Shown here: in pieces, positions 42,644-51,437 of the stretch
How positions within the stretch are numbered: position 1 is the first letter of the stretch
Layout: the number at the start of each line of letters is the position of its first letter
NCBI RefSeq assembly: GCF_003217495.1
Contig: NZ_QJSW01000001.1
Span: 1 to 64,000, forward strand
Direction: 5' to 3'
Length of the DNA stretch: 64,000 nucleotides
DNA from: Paenibacillus barcinonensis
GTDB lineage: Bacteria > Bacillota > Bacilli > Paenibacillales > Paenibacillaceae
Position numbers and translations under genes: made by a program
The notes under the pieces: generated by a model
Told to the model about the DNA's origin: nothing
Databases searched by the model: none
What the model saw: only the letters and a program-made list of their open reading frames with translations

Positions 42644-42979
42644 TTAGGCCACAGCAGCCATTACACGGCAGGCTTCCGCACATTTGCGGCAAGCTTCGGC
42701 ACAGGCTTGACAATGATCATGCTCATGTTTGCCACATACAGCCGCACAGGCTTCACATGCCTTCACACACAATTCACAGATCTCGCCGATAAAATCACTG
42801 CCACGTGTCATGGCCTGTGCAGCAAATGCGCAAATATCTGCACATTCACGGTTCACACGAATGCAATCACGCAGCATCGCCAGATTATATTCTTTCAGAC
42901 TGGATATGTAACATACGTTGCAAGCATTCATGCACTCCAGACAAGCAGCGATACATTGTTGGTATTGTTGTTGTGTCAT
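42644..42979 (-). CDS. Four-helix-bundle copper-binding protein (DUF326)
   Basis: A 111-aa Cys-rich protein. Repeated motifs are CIAACLECMNACNVC, RDCIRVNRECADIC, CELCVKACEACAAVC and HCQACAEACRKCAEAC. This is the DUF326/Csp1-like pattern, in which cysteines line a four-helix bundle and store Cu(I). There is no signal peptide, so it is the cytosolic (Csp3-like) type. GGGAGGT precedes the ATG. It lies beside a CobW metallochaperone gene. Confidence 0.92.
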   Translation of the reverse strand: MTQQQYQQCIAACLECMNACNVCYISSLKEYNLAMLRDCIRVNRECADICAFAAQAMTRGSDFIGEICELCVKACEACAAVCGKHEHDHCQACAEACRKCAEACRVMAAVA

Positions 42980-43089
42980 TAAAAGTTACCTCCCAGGCAA
43001 AGTTTGCTATGCTTCCTAATACCCAATACGGAGGAACTTTGAACCATAAGACTTACTACCACGGTTCTTCGAGAGCATTCGGAGTTTAG

Positions 43090-44196
43090 TTATTTTAGCT
43101 CATTCATAATATTTGCTGCTTCCAGTTCCAGCAATTTCTCTCGAATACGTGTCTGATCAAAATGTTCACCGATAAAAACTGCAACATTCGGCACATCACC
43201 TTGTGGTGTAATCTTCATGTAATCGGACTCCCGGTAAGCATACTGAAACCAGAAGCGGCTGGCCGTGTCACTGAATGATAATATACCCTTCGCCCGATAG
43301 ATATCACGGGGCAAGGCCGCCACAAACTGTTCAAAGGCCTCACTGTTCACCGGCTTCTCAAAATAATGTGTATATACCATCACATGCTCGTGTGAAGTAT
43401 GAGCCTTGGAAGAATGCTCATGGTGATGCCCTTCAACATGTTCATGAGCATGGTCATGGTTATGGCTGCATCCATGAGTATGGCAAGCTTCTGTATGCAC
43501 ATGTGACTCCGCTGCATGTTCTAATTGGGATGCACCAGCTGCTTCGGCGGGCTGCTGGAGGTGAACATCAGTACCAGTATGCAGCAAATGCTCCACATTC
43601 ACTTCACATCGAATCGAAGGAATTACGGGGGCAAAGCCGTTCCACTTGTTCAGCAGCAACTCCAGCTCCTGAAGCTGCTGTGCCTGCACACGATCCGTTT
43701 TATTCAGCAATAACACGGAAGCACAGCGAATCTGCTCTTGCATCAGCTTGAAGGTTTTGCCCTTCTGCTCCGAGTACAATCCGGCCAGATGTGCCGCATC
43801 CACCACCGTAATCAAGCTCTTTAGTTCCAGACGCATGTATAACGAGGTTTCGGTTACAGCATCCAGAATCTCCATCGGATTAGCCGCGCCCGTCGCTTCA
43901 ATAACTATGATATCAGGTGATTCTTCCTGAACGAGATCCGCCAGCTGTATTCCCAGATCACCGCGCACCGTGCAGCAGATACAGCCGCCCAGCATTTCCG
44001 CCATCGGCACAGCTTCATCTACGATCTGACCGTCCAGATTAACCTCACCCAGTTCGTTCATTACGACAGCGGGCCGCAGGTTCTGATTTTTCCAGTGTTC
44101 GATAAGCTTTACGAGTAACGTTGTTTTGCCGCTCCCCAAAAAGCCTGACAAAATATATACAGGAATGCTTTGTTCTTTTTCTAGGATCCCACTCAT
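43090..44196 (-). CDS. CobW/COG0523 family GTPase metallochaperone
   Basis: A 368-aa G3E GTPase. Walker A is SGFLGSGKTTLL, the metal-binding GGCICC (CxCC) motif follows at about residue 70, EATGAANPMEIL is the Walker B region, and LLNKTDRV is NKxD. The linker (about residues 220-275) is extremely His-rich, with HNHDHAHEHVEGHHHEH. The CobW C-terminal domain completes it. Members deliver Zn, Co or other metals to target enzymes. No Zur box is evident upstream. AAAGGTG precedes the ATG. Confidence 0.93.
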   Translation of the reverse strand: MSGILEKEQSIPVYILSGFLGSGKTTLLVKLIEHWKNQNLRPAVVMNELGEVNLDGQIVDEAVPMAEMLGGCICCTVRGDLGIQLADLVQEESPDIIVIEATGAANPMEILDAVTETSLYMRLELKSLITVVDAAHLAGLYSEQKGKTFKLMQEQIRCASVLLLNKTDRVQAQQLQELELLLNKWNGFAPVIPSIRCEVNVEHLLHTGTDVHLQQPAEAAGASQLEHAAESHVHTEACHTHGCSHNHDHAHEHVEGHHHEHSSKAHTSHEHVMVYTHYFEKPVNSEAFEQFVAALPRDIYRAKGILSFSDTASRFWFQYAYRESDYMKITPQGDVPNVAVFIGEHFDQTRIREKLLELEAANIMNELK

Positions 44197-44380
44197 TCTC
44201 TACACACCTTTCTGTCCATCATGCAATCTGATTCTGAGCTTACTCTATCTAGCGAGTGTACACTATCCATCAAATGTTCTGCAATATACTCGTTCTATCC
44301 TTTCCTCTGCTACACTCCATTGCCTGATTCCACTGAATGCTCTATGCTATGAGGACATATGTATTCAAGGGGGTTACGAA

Positions 44381-44899
44381 ATGACCAATTCAGTCGAACA
44401 GCATAGACAGGAGGCACCGCAAACGGTAGCCTGCATGATTGTTACCGTCTCGGACACACGCACCAAAGAAACCGATACTAGCGGTCAGCTTATGCACCAG
44501 CTTTTGCAGGAATCCGGTTATCAGGTTGTAGAGTATATCATTACACCGGATGAGACAGAACGTATTCAAAGCCTTTTGCAGGATGCCGCTGTACGAGAGG
44601 ATATTGAAGCCGTGTTACTGAGCGGAGGAACAGGCATCGCTCCCCGAGACACCACGTACGAGGCCGTATCCTCGTTGCTGGACAAGGAGCTGCCGGGATT
44701 TGGAGAGATTTTTCGATATCTCAGCTTTACGGAGGACATCGGTTCTGCAGCTATTCTGAGCCGGGCTGTTGCAGGCACGATTGGGCGGACAGCTGTATTT
44801 TCCATGCCAGGCTCCCGCGGGGCCGTCAAATTGGCGATGGAGCGCATTATTTTGCCGGAGCTACGCCATGTCATGCGTGAAATATACAAACCCGTCTGA
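44381..44899 (+). CDS. moaB: Molybdenum cofactor biosynthesis protein MoaB
   Basis: A 172-aa MoaB/Mog-type protein that adenylylates molybdopterin. Signature stretches are VTVSDTRTKETDTSG, VLLSGGTGIAPRDTTYEAV and SMPGSRGAVKLAMERIILPEL. ATG 44381 with a GGGGG-containing site upstream is preferred over longer frames. It is divergent from the CobW gene. Its stop codon lies inside the terminator at 44886-44917. No other moa/moe genes are in the window. Confidence 0.94.
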   Translation: MTNSVEQHRQEAPQTVACMIVTVSDTRTKETDTSGQLMHQLLQESGYQVVEYIITPDETERIQSLLQDAAVREDIEAVLLSGGTGIAPRDTTYEAVSSLLDKELPGFGEIFRYLSFTEDIGSAAILSRAVAGTIGRTAVFSMPGSRGAVKLAMERIILPELRHVMREIYKPV

Positions 44900-44917
44900 T
44901 GTCTCAGACGGGTTTGT
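44886..44917. terminator. Shared terminator overlapping two convergent stop codons
   Basis: ACAAACCCGTCTGA (44886-44899) and TCAGACGGGTTTGT (44904-44917) form a 14-bp stem with loop TGTC. The left arm contains the moaB stop (44897-44899) and the right arm the stop of the lipoprotein gene (44904-44906), so only four bases separate the two genes. Confidence 0.85.
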
Positions 44918-45539
44918 CGTTTTTATTTTTCATTATTTGATTCAGCACCTGTCCAAAAACCTGCAGTACATCCCGTTCGTACACATCTTTTTCTCCACCA
45001 GAGGCCGTATAAACAAAGGAGACATGCCCTTGACTGCGAATCGTTGTTTTGCCGAGTGCGTTCTCCAAGACCGCATTTTCCCTGCGCTCGCCATACATCT
45101 CCTCCATCCGTGCAGCCCTTGTTTGAGCATCGCGATAGATATGCACTTTGACGATATGCCGTGCACTGCCGTTTAATAAATACATATAGGACATGCCGCC
45201 TTCGCCATCATCCTCGAACATATTATTCATCAGTTTAATGTGCTTTGCATCGAAACCAGCTGTCAGCTCTCTTGCTAACGCACCGTTTAACCCATGTCCT
45301 TGCTGTTTCGCTCGAAAATTGCCTTCTGTGGCTGCTTGACCATTATACAGCTTTCGTTCCTGTTCAATAGACGATGTTGTGCAGGCAGTCAAAAAGGCTG
45401 CGCTGAGCATCACAGCTGTACCGATGACCATAATCCCTTTTGCGTTAAGCCACGCCAGGCTCAGCCTGCCTATGTCCTCTTGTCTGTTTTTTCTTTGTTT
45501 TCGCTTCGTATTTCCATTTCTCTCCATACTTTTAGACAT
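44904..45539 (-). CDS. Putative lipoprotein
   Basis: A 211-aa protein. After a basic N-terminus (KRKQRKNRQED), a hydrophobic segment (GIMVIGTAVMLSAAFLTACTT) ends in the lipobox LTAC, so it is probably lipid-anchored. The rest is soluble (SYMYLLNGSARHIVKVHIYRD and IRSQGHVSFVYTASG). I recognise no domain. ATG 45539 has GGAGG 6 nt upstream; GTG 45545 is not favoured. The N-terminal region before the hydrophobic segment (about 33 residues) is long for a signal peptide. Confidence 0.8.
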   Translation of the reverse strand: MSKSMERNGNTKRKQRKNRQEDIGRLSLAWLNAKGIMVIGTAVMLSAAFLTACTTSSIEQERKLYNGQAATEGNFRAKQQGHGLNGALARELTAGFDAKHIKLMNNMFEDDGEGGMSYMYLLNGSARHIVKVHIYRDAQTRAARMEEMYGERRENAVLENALGKTTIRSQGHVSFVYTASGGEKDVYERDVLQVFGQVLNQIMKNKNDKPV

Positions 45540-45628
45540 GCACACCCTCCCTTTCCATAAGCCACAGCAACGTGACTCTCTCAGGTAGAATTAGCATGTC
45601 TAAGAGATACCCCTTTTATTCCAGAGAT

Positions 45629-46636
45629 CTATTCGGAGCAGATTCGCACAACGGTACGCCCTACCGCACCACCTCGTAATATGTTCTCCAAGGTATGCGG
45701 CAGCTGCCCCAGCGTGATCTCCCGAACACCTAGCGCAAGTGCACGATCGGGTTTCCATTCTCCACCCAGCTTGGCCCAGATTCGTTCTCTCTTTGTCATC
45801 GGGCAGTATACGGAATCAATACCCATCAGCTGAATACCTCGCAAAATAAACGGAAATACCGTCGACTCAAAATCACTGCCTCCAGTTAAACCAGATACCG
45901 CTACTGCCCCTCCATATTGCACCTGCTTCAATCGCTCCGCGAGTGCCGGCCCTGCTGTCGGATCAACGACAGCCGCCCATTGCTGTTTACCCATCGCTCC
46001 CTTGATCGGTGCATCTGCTTCTTCACGCGAAATCACCTCGGACGCTCCCAGACTGCGGAGAAGAGCCTCTTCCTGCTGCTTTTTGCCCGTGCTTGCGGTC
46101 ACTGTATAGCCGAGTTTGGCAAGAATGGCAATCGCCATACTGCCCACCCCGCCAGTCGCTCCTGTAACCAAAATTTTGCCCATATCCGGCGAAATGCCCG
46201 CATGTATCAAAGCGTCCACCGAAAGTGCCGCAGTAAAGCCCGCTGTACCGATCGCCATCGCTTCCTGTTCACTCAAACCTTGCGGCAAAGGCACCAGCCA
46301 TTCACTCTGCAAACGGGCATATTCACTGTAACCCCCATAATGAGAAACACCGGGTTCAAATCCAGTGCTAATCACCCGATCACCAGGTGCAAATCTTGCG
46401 CTCACCGATTCTTCTACCGTTCCGACCAGATCAATGCCAGGCACCATCGGATACTGCCGAACTACACCGCCTTTCTCAAGTGTTGCCAAGCCATCTTTAT
46501 AATTCACACTGGAATAGTGTATCTGTACGGTAACATCACCGTTAGGCAGATCCTCCTTTTTCAGCTGTTCTATACTGGCCGTGACTCCCTCTTGATCATG
46601 CTGGCGAAGTACATAGGCTTGAAATTGTTCTTTCAT
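45629..46636 (-). CDS. YhdH/YhfP family NADPH quinone (acryloyl-CoA-type) reductase
   Basis: A 335-aa medium-chain reductase. Typical stretches are HYSSVNYKDGLA, VPGIDLVGTVEES, GVSHYGGYSEYARL and TGATGGVGSMAIAIL (cofactor motif). No catalytic zinc cysteines occur, as expected for the quinone-oxidoreductase-like branch. It ends in GRTVVRICSE. It follows the small membrane-protein gene by 14 bp and probably shares its transcript. Confidence 0.93.
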   Translation of the reverse strand: MKEQFQAYVLRQHDQEGVTASIEQLKKEDLPNGDVTVQIHYSSVNYKDGLATLEKGGVVRQYPMVPGIDLVGTVEESVSARFAPGDRVISTGFEPGVSHYGGYSEYARLQSEWLVPLPQGLSEQEAMAIGTAGFTAALSVDALIHAGISPDMGKILVTGATGGVGSMAIAILAKLGYTVTASTGKKQQEEALLRSLGASEVISREEADAPIKGAMGKQQWAAVVDPTAGPALAERLKQVQYGGAVAVSGLTGGSDFESTVFPFILRGIQLMGIDSVYCPMTKRERIWAKLGGEWKPDRALALGVREITLGQLPHTLENILRGGAVGRTVVRICSE

Positions 46637-46649
46637 TTATATCCTCTCC

Positions 46650-47333
46650 TTAGTGTTGTTCAGATTCCGTGAGCAAATATATCAATGGCCCTGCAAGTGG
46701 CAACAACCCTAGCCAGGCCCAGTAAGCTGCACGCCCGTTATCTCTGGCATCCTGAAATATTGCGAGAGTGGACAACAGCGTGAGTACCCCCAAATCAATC
46801 GTCATAATATGGACAAACGAGGATTGATTGAACGCTTCCGCATAATGCTCCGGGTTGCCTTGGGTGATGGCATAAACAGCCAATCCGAGCGTTAATAACA
46901 GCAGGACCAGATGTGTCAGCTTGCTGGCGGCCACACGAGCGACCCCCGTCTTGCTACTATCAGCAGAAGGCACAGGAAGATGATTATTCACTTGGTAAGC
47001 CGATCCTGTTCGTACAGGGAAAGTCCATACCCACGCATAATAGGGCAGCAATGCAAATGCACCCAAGCCGAAAGAAAACAAGACGAAAGGCCAGGCAGGA
47101 ACAGATCGCTTCCCCTCCCTGCCCCCAGCCTTCACTGAGTTTCGGAGCAAAAGACAGGCGTACACGGCAGGAAAAATACCCAGCCACGAAAACACGGTCA
47201 GCAGCCACGCCTCCTTGCTCTGCAATGTAAGCAATCCCTTGAATACCGGATCATTCCCTGGGGAATTTCCCGGCGCCATAAACAGGGCATAAACGATAAA
47301 AACTAGCCAAAGCAGTCCCAGGCTGTATCTCAT
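46650..47333 (-). CDS. Hypothetical membrane protein
   Basis: A 227-aa protein with about six hydrophobic segments (LGLLWLVFIVYALF, LLTVFSWLGIFPAVYACL, FVLFSFGLGAFALLPYY, LVLLLLTLGLAVYAI, IDLGVLTLLSTLAIF, WAWLGLLPLAGPLIYLL). I do not recognise a family. GGAGGGG precedes the ATG. It is 14 bp upstream of the YhdH-like reductase gene. Confidence 0.85.
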   Translation of the reverse strand: MRYSLGLLWLVFIVYALFMAPGNSPGNDPVFKGLLTLQSKEAWLLTVFSWLGIFPAVYACLLLRNSVKAGGREGKRSVPAWPFVLFSFGLGAFALLPYYAWVWTFPVRTGSAYQVNNHLPVPSADSSKTGVARVAASKLTHLVLLLLTLGLAVYAITQGNPEHYAEAFNQSSFVHIMTIDLGVLTLLSTLAIFQDARDNGRAAYWAWLGLLPLAGPLIYLLTESEQH

Positions 47334-47699
47334 GCACTCCCCTCCTCTACCTTTTCATCCCCTGCTGACAGCAGCTTGAAACAAGATCATCTCAAGGACA
47401 AGGAGCTGTTCATCACCTTCCATCTTTTTAAAAGCACATTTCAAGATGATCTGGCGGATTTCAGCATATCGGCAACGTATTTCGGAATGTGGCGGGATTT
47501 GGCGTTTCCTGCGCTTTCCCGAGAAATAATATACTGCTTTCTGCCTCAAAACTCTATGAAGCAGCACACAGTTCAATGCTTTAGTCATGGCTGGCTTCTT
47601 GCCTTGTTCATTCTCCAGTCCATATCAAAAAGGCATAAGCCAGTCTTTATACGCACTGGTTATGCCTTCTAAATGCATGCTGCAAATCCGTTCATTCAT
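47334..47699. other. 366-bp intergenic region
   Basis: It contains the pncB terminator (47625-47668). Short frames on both strands exist (for example 47355-47588 minus and 47376-47672 plus) but neither has a convincing ribosome site or family similarity. Confidence 0.6.
47625..47668 (-). terminator. Terminator of the NAD salvage operon
   Basis: AAGGCATAAGCCAG (47630-47643) pairs with CTGGTTATGCCTT (47656-47668) with one bulge; on the minus strand it is followed by TTTTTG. Confidence 0.8.
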
Positions 47700-49154
47700 C
47701 TATTCTTCGTTAGACTTCACATGTTCAGCAATCAGCTTCTGCTTCATATTCCATGCCGCCGGGCTGATGTTCACACGATAAATCTCCGGGTTCAGCTTCC
47801 GCTGGTACTCCGGCCAGAACAGGTTCAGCTGTTCCTTATGATAGGCACGAATTTCATCCAGCGTAGGCAGCTCATACACCTTGCGCCCATTTACAAAGAT
47901 CGGCTCCAGCATATTTACCGCTTCATAGCGGGTAACCGTCTTTTTGAGATAAGGGTGTAGCGGGTTGAACAGCTTGAGCGGTCCGCCTTGCAGCGGCTGC
48001 TCTTCCTCAGGGTAGCAGATATAGTCTGCGATCGCCTTGCCATGCTTCGGATCAATGATCCGAAAAACCTCTTTTTTGCCCGGAGTGGACACCTTCTCAG
48101 GGTTGGCAGAGATTTTAAGCGTAGGCAGCATCTCTCCGTTCACTTCACGCTCCACCAGCTTGTATACACCACCGAGCGATGGCTGGTCGGACGCCGTAAT
48201 CAGCTGTGTACCGACACCCCAAGTGTCGATCCGTGCACCTTGAGCCTTCAAGTTGAAAATGGTGTTTTCATCGAGATCATTCGAGGCTACAATTTTCACA
48301 TAATCCAGGCCGGCTTCATCCAGCATCTGACGAGCTTGAATGGAAAGATAAGCCAGGTCACCGCTGTCCAGACGGATGGCATTCATCTTTTTACCCTGGC
48401 TCTCCAGCCATTTAGCTGTTTTGATCGCATGCGGAACACCGCTGTTCAGGGTATCAAACGTATCCACCAGCAGCGTCACCTGATCCGGCAGCACTCTTGC
48501 ATAAGCATCAAATGCCTCCTGCTCGGTCAAAAAGCTTTGCACCCAGGAATGCGCATGTGTGCCTGCTGTCGGAATGCCAAACTGTTCACCAGCAAGCATA
48601 TTGGATGTGGCATGGAAACCGGCTACATATGAAGCTCGAGCGCCCCAGATGGCAGCATCCGCTTCCTGTGCACGACGTGTTCCAAACTCGAGCAGCGTAT
48701 CCTGCTGCGCCACCTGTTTGATACGAGAAGCCTTTGTTGCGATCAGTGTCTGGTAATTCATAAAATTCAGGATGGCCGTCTCCACCAGCTGTGTCTCCAT
48801 AATGGTGCCTTCAACCCGAATGAGCGGTTCGTCAGGAAAAACAATTGCACCTTCTTTCATGGAATGAATCGTTCCCTGGAACGAGAACTGAACCAATTCC
48901 TCCAGAAAGACCGGATCATAATTCTCTGGTTGTTTGGATAAAAATTTGATGTCCTCCATTGTGAAGCGAAGCTGGCTGATATAATTCACAATACGCTCCA
49001 GTCCGGCAAATACGGCATATCCGTTGCCAAAAGGAAGCTTGCGGAAATAGGCTTCAAATACGGCCTTCCGTTTGTGTGTACCATTGACCCAGTGCGCATA
49101 CATCATGTTGATCTGATATTTATCCGTATGTAAAGCCAGGCTTGTTGTCTGCAT
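47700..49154 (-). CDS. pncB: Nicotinate phosphoribosyltransferase
   Basis: A 484-aa PncB, converting nicotinate and PRPP to NaMN. Family stretches are LHTDKYQINMMYAHW, EFGTRRAQEADAAIW, HSWVQSFLTEQEAF, IRLDSGDLAYLS and GVGTQLITASDQPSLGGVYKL. ATG 49154 has GAGAGG 9 nt upstream. Together with pncA it salvages nicotinamide, and it is the third gene of the nrtR-pncA-pncB unit. Confidence 0.96.
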   Translation of the reverse strand: MQTTSLALHTDKYQINMMYAHWVNGTHKRKAVFEAYFRKLPFGNGYAVFAGLERIVNYISQLRFTMEDIKFLSKQPENYDPVFLEELVQFSFQGTIHSMKEGAIVFPDEPLIRVEGTIMETQLVETAILNFMNYQTLIATKASRIKQVAQQDTLLEFGTRRAQEADAAIWGARASYVAGFHATSNMLAGEQFGIPTAGTHAHSWVQSFLTEQEAFDAYARVLPDQVTLLVDTFDTLNSGVPHAIKTAKWLESQGKKMNAIRLDSGDLAYLSIQARQMLDEAGLDYVKIVASNDLDENTIFNLKAQGARIDTWGVGTQLITASDQPSLGGVYKLVEREVNGEMLPTLKISANPEKVSTPGKKEVFRIIDPKHGKAIADYICYPEEEQPLQGGPLKLFNPLHPYLKKTVTRYEAVNMLEPIFVNGRKVYELPTLDEIRAYHKEQLNLFWPEYQRKLNPEIYRVNISPAAWNMKQKLIAEHVKSNEE

Positions 49155-49244
49155 TTGTCTCATCCTCTCTGACTTCCGCTCGTTCCCAGGCCCATGCCTG
49201 AATACGGGCTTAAAGCTGATTACACCACAATCTTGGCTGACGAA

Positions 49245-49802
49245 TCAGGCCAAAATTGTTTCACTTGCCTTAACCACCTGTGCACCCATGCTGGAACGGA
49301 AATGTCCAAGCGCCCAATCATGTCCTGCCGGGTTAAAGCTCGCAACAGCATCTTCATAAATCGTAATATGAAACCCTTTGTTATACGCGTCCACAGCGGT
49401 ATGCAATACACATATGTCAGTGCATACCCCGATTAGTGCGATATCCGTTATACCTCGTTCACGCAGCTTGAGCTCCAGGTCCGTGCCACAGAACGCGCTA
49501 TATCTCGTTTTATCCATCCAACGAATCTCGCTTTTGCGCTTTTCCATAACTTCGGCCAGGCGGCCATATAGCTCTCGTCCTTCCGTGCCCCGGATATTAT
49601 GCGGCGGGAAAAGCACCGTCTCCGGATGGTACGGATCATTTGCCTCATGCAGGTCTACAGCCATAATCACTTCGTCTTTGTTATTACAGTATGCCTCCGT
49701 AATCGCCGCAATCGTCTCTTGAATGTCCACAGCCGGCTGCCCAACAGGTAGCGCACCTGTAACAAAATCCGTGGTGAAATCAATAACAATTAATGCTTTC
49801 AT
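49245..49802 (-). CDS. pncA: Nicotinamidase-like cysteine hydrolase
   Basis: A 185-aa isochorismatase-fold hydrolase. The catalytic triad is visible: Asp in LIVIDFTTDF, Lys in MDKTRYSAF and Cys in GVCTDICVLHTA (a cis-peptide region precedes the Cys). The metal-site pattern MAVDLHEANDPYH fits nicotinamidase. Its place between nrtR and pncB supports nicotinamide deamidation. ATG 49802 has GGGAG 8 nt upstream. Confidence 0.92.
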   Translation of the reverse strand: MKALIVIDFTTDFVTGALPVGQPAVDIQETIAAITEAYCNNKDEVIMAVDLHEANDPYHPETVLFPPHNIRGTEGRELYGRLAEVMEKRKSEIRWMDKTRYSAFCGTDLELKLRERGITDIALIGVCTDICVLHTAVDAYNKGFHITIYEDAVASFNPAGHDWALGHFRSSMGAQVVKASETILA

Positions 49803-49850
49803 CGTCCACACTCCCTTGTTTGAATAGGGTTGAATGCATCTTCCGTCATT

Positions 49851-50660
49851 TTAGGTGTAGATGGATAAACGTGGCACAAGCTCGGTAAACCGATACAGCT
49901 GTGCCGGGCGCTGAGAATATTGATTGGAGCTGACCAGATTGCCCTCTTCATCACGCACTTCCTCGACAATGCCTTTACGGCTGCGTGTAGATGTAATTTT
50001 CCGAATAAAATTAGGCTCTTCAAAATCCGGCACAACACTCTGGATGACCTGATATAATTCACTTAACGTAAAATCACGCGGCAGAAACTGTCTGGCAATC
50101 GTGGTTTCCAGCATTTGCTGCTGTATACGTCTATACGCATCTTCAATAATCGTTCTGTGATCAAAAGCCAGCTCCAGTTCTTCCAGCGCTTCCTGAATAG
50201 TAAACAATCCGACATCCTGGGCATCATCTGCTGCCTGCCGGTGTTCAAGCATCCATTCCTCTACAAGAGCGAAGAACGCATGTGAGATAATCCAGCCCCT
50301 TGGATCACGTCCAGGTTGACTATACACGTTCAGATACTCCAGGTGTCCACCGTCCACCCCGGTCTCCTCCATCAATTCTCGCTTCGCTGCGCCGTATATA
50401 GACTCATTCTCTTGGCAAAAACCACCCGGTAACGCCCAGCGTCCTGCAAAGGGCCAACCCTTGCGTTTAATTAACATAACCTTCAACTCCCGGATCGGGA
50501 GAGTTTTCGTTACCGTCTTGCGTTCCCTCTTCGTCAGCGTGAACATAACGATGTCCGCTGGAACCCCATCCGGGGTGCGATATTTCTTGGAGCTATAGTT
50601 CCGTGCTTCCATTTCATCCTGATCTGGTTCCGTGTTAACATGTTTGTTATTTTCGCTCAT
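49851..50660 (-). CDS. nrtR: NrtR-type NUDIX regulator of NAD metabolism
   Basis: A 269-aa protein with an N-terminal NUDIX domain, whose Nudix box starts at GGFCQENESIYGAAKRELMEE and is intact, and a C-terminal winged-helix region (FLPRDFTLSELYQVIQSVV, then NFIRKITSTRSRKGIV). This is the NrtR architecture, a repressor of NAD salvage genes responsive to ADP-ribose. It is immediately upstream of pncA and pncB. A perfect 13-bp palindrome lies in its promoter region (50695-50707). Confidence 0.9.
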   Translation of the reverse strand: MSENNKHVNTEPDQDEMEARNYSSKKYRTPDGVPADIVMFTLTKRERKTVTKTLPIRELKVMLIKRKGWPFAGRWALPGGFCQENESIYGAAKRELMEETGVDGGHLEYLNVYSQPGRDPRGWIISHAFFALVEEWMLEHRQAADDAQDVGLFTIQEALEELELAFDHRTIIEDAYRRIQQQMLETTIARQFLPRDFTLSELYQVIQSVVPDFEEPNFIRKITSTRSRKGIVEEVRDEEGNLVSSNQYSQRPAQLYRFTELVPRLSIYT

Positions 50661-50694
50661 GGGCACCACCGACTATTTTCATTTTGATAATCTC

Positions 50695-50707
50695 ATTATG
50701 ACATAAT
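50695..50707. promoter_or_regulatory. Candidate NrtR operator
   Basis: ATTATG-A-CATAAT is a perfect 6-1-6 inverted repeat, 35-47 nt upstream of the nrtR start. Autoregulation of the nrtR-pncA-pncB operon would be expected. The AT-rich palindrome is of the general type known for NrtR, but I cannot test the match. Confidence 0.5.
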
Positions 50708-50751
50708 AATATCTTTTGTCAACCGTGGATATAACCTTCTGTCTTCTGTCT

Positions 50752-51156
50752 TCAGGCTCTCGGTTTCGCTACACGAAATGTGGCTGTAGCCATGCATCCC
50801 AGCGTTCCCGATTCATCCCGCACCTCGGACTGGGTCGTAATGCTGCGTCCAGCCTGATGCAACACAGTCGACGTTACAATTAACTCGCCCTGTCTCATGG
50901 GTGCAAGAAAATGCACATTCAGGTTTGTTGTCACGCAACCATCGACCTCCATAGCGGCTGTAGCCACCATGCCCATCGCCTGATCCATCAATGAGGTGAG
51001 CACACCACCATGAATGATGCCCATGGAGTTGGTATGCTGCTCACCTGCTGTGAGCCCAATCTGAACCTCTTGTTTACTGCCCTTGATGTACCGGCACCCG
51101 AGAAATCCCCAAAATCGTCCGTCTCCGTCTTTCACCATTTTGTCCAAAATGCTCAT
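50752..51156 (-). CDS. PaaI-type hotdog thioesterase
   Basis: A 134-aa hotdog-fold acyl-CoA thioesterase. The core helix motif is NSMGIIHGGVLTSLMDQAMGMVA (HGG plus Asp), followed by VTTNLNVHFLAPMRQGELIV and SEVRDESGTLGCMATATFRV. The substrate is unknown. GGAG lies upstream of the ATG. Confidence 0.93.
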   Translation of the reverse strand: MSILDKMVKDGDGRFWGFLGCRYIKGSKQEVQIGLTAGEQHTNSMGIIHGGVLTSLMDQAMGMVATAAMEVDGCVTTNLNVHFLAPMRQGELIVTSTVLHQAGRSITTQSEVRDESGTLGCMATATFRVAKPRA

Positions 51157-51399
51157 GTTTCATTTCTCCTTTTGCTACGCTTGTTGTCTGACCAGCTCTA
51201 GGTGTCATCCTATTGATCTGTTAAATGCGTTTACTGTCCTCACATGTATTGTATTCATCCGCATATGCCACACGTCCCCAAACCAAATAACCCCACAGTG
51301 TGGAGCATGATCCTTCAACATTTCTGATGTGTGCAGATGATCGCCGCTCCATACCTGTAACTCCACTAAAGTAATAATACGTGCCTCCGGGCTGATGTC

Positions 51400-51426
51400 A
51401 AAAAAGGCGCGGACTGCGTCCGCACC
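51400..51426 (-). terminator. Terminator of ricA
   Basis: On the minus strand GGTGCGGAC-GCA-GTCCGCGCC is followed by six T, 12 nt past the ricA stop. Confidence 0.85.
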
Positions 51427-51437
51427 CTTCCGTTCAT

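Noticed and set aside
47355..47672. Overlapping frames of 77 (minus) and 98 (plus) codons in the pncB downstream gap
   Set aside because: No ribosome site, no recognisable domain, and the plus frame runs through the pncB terminator.
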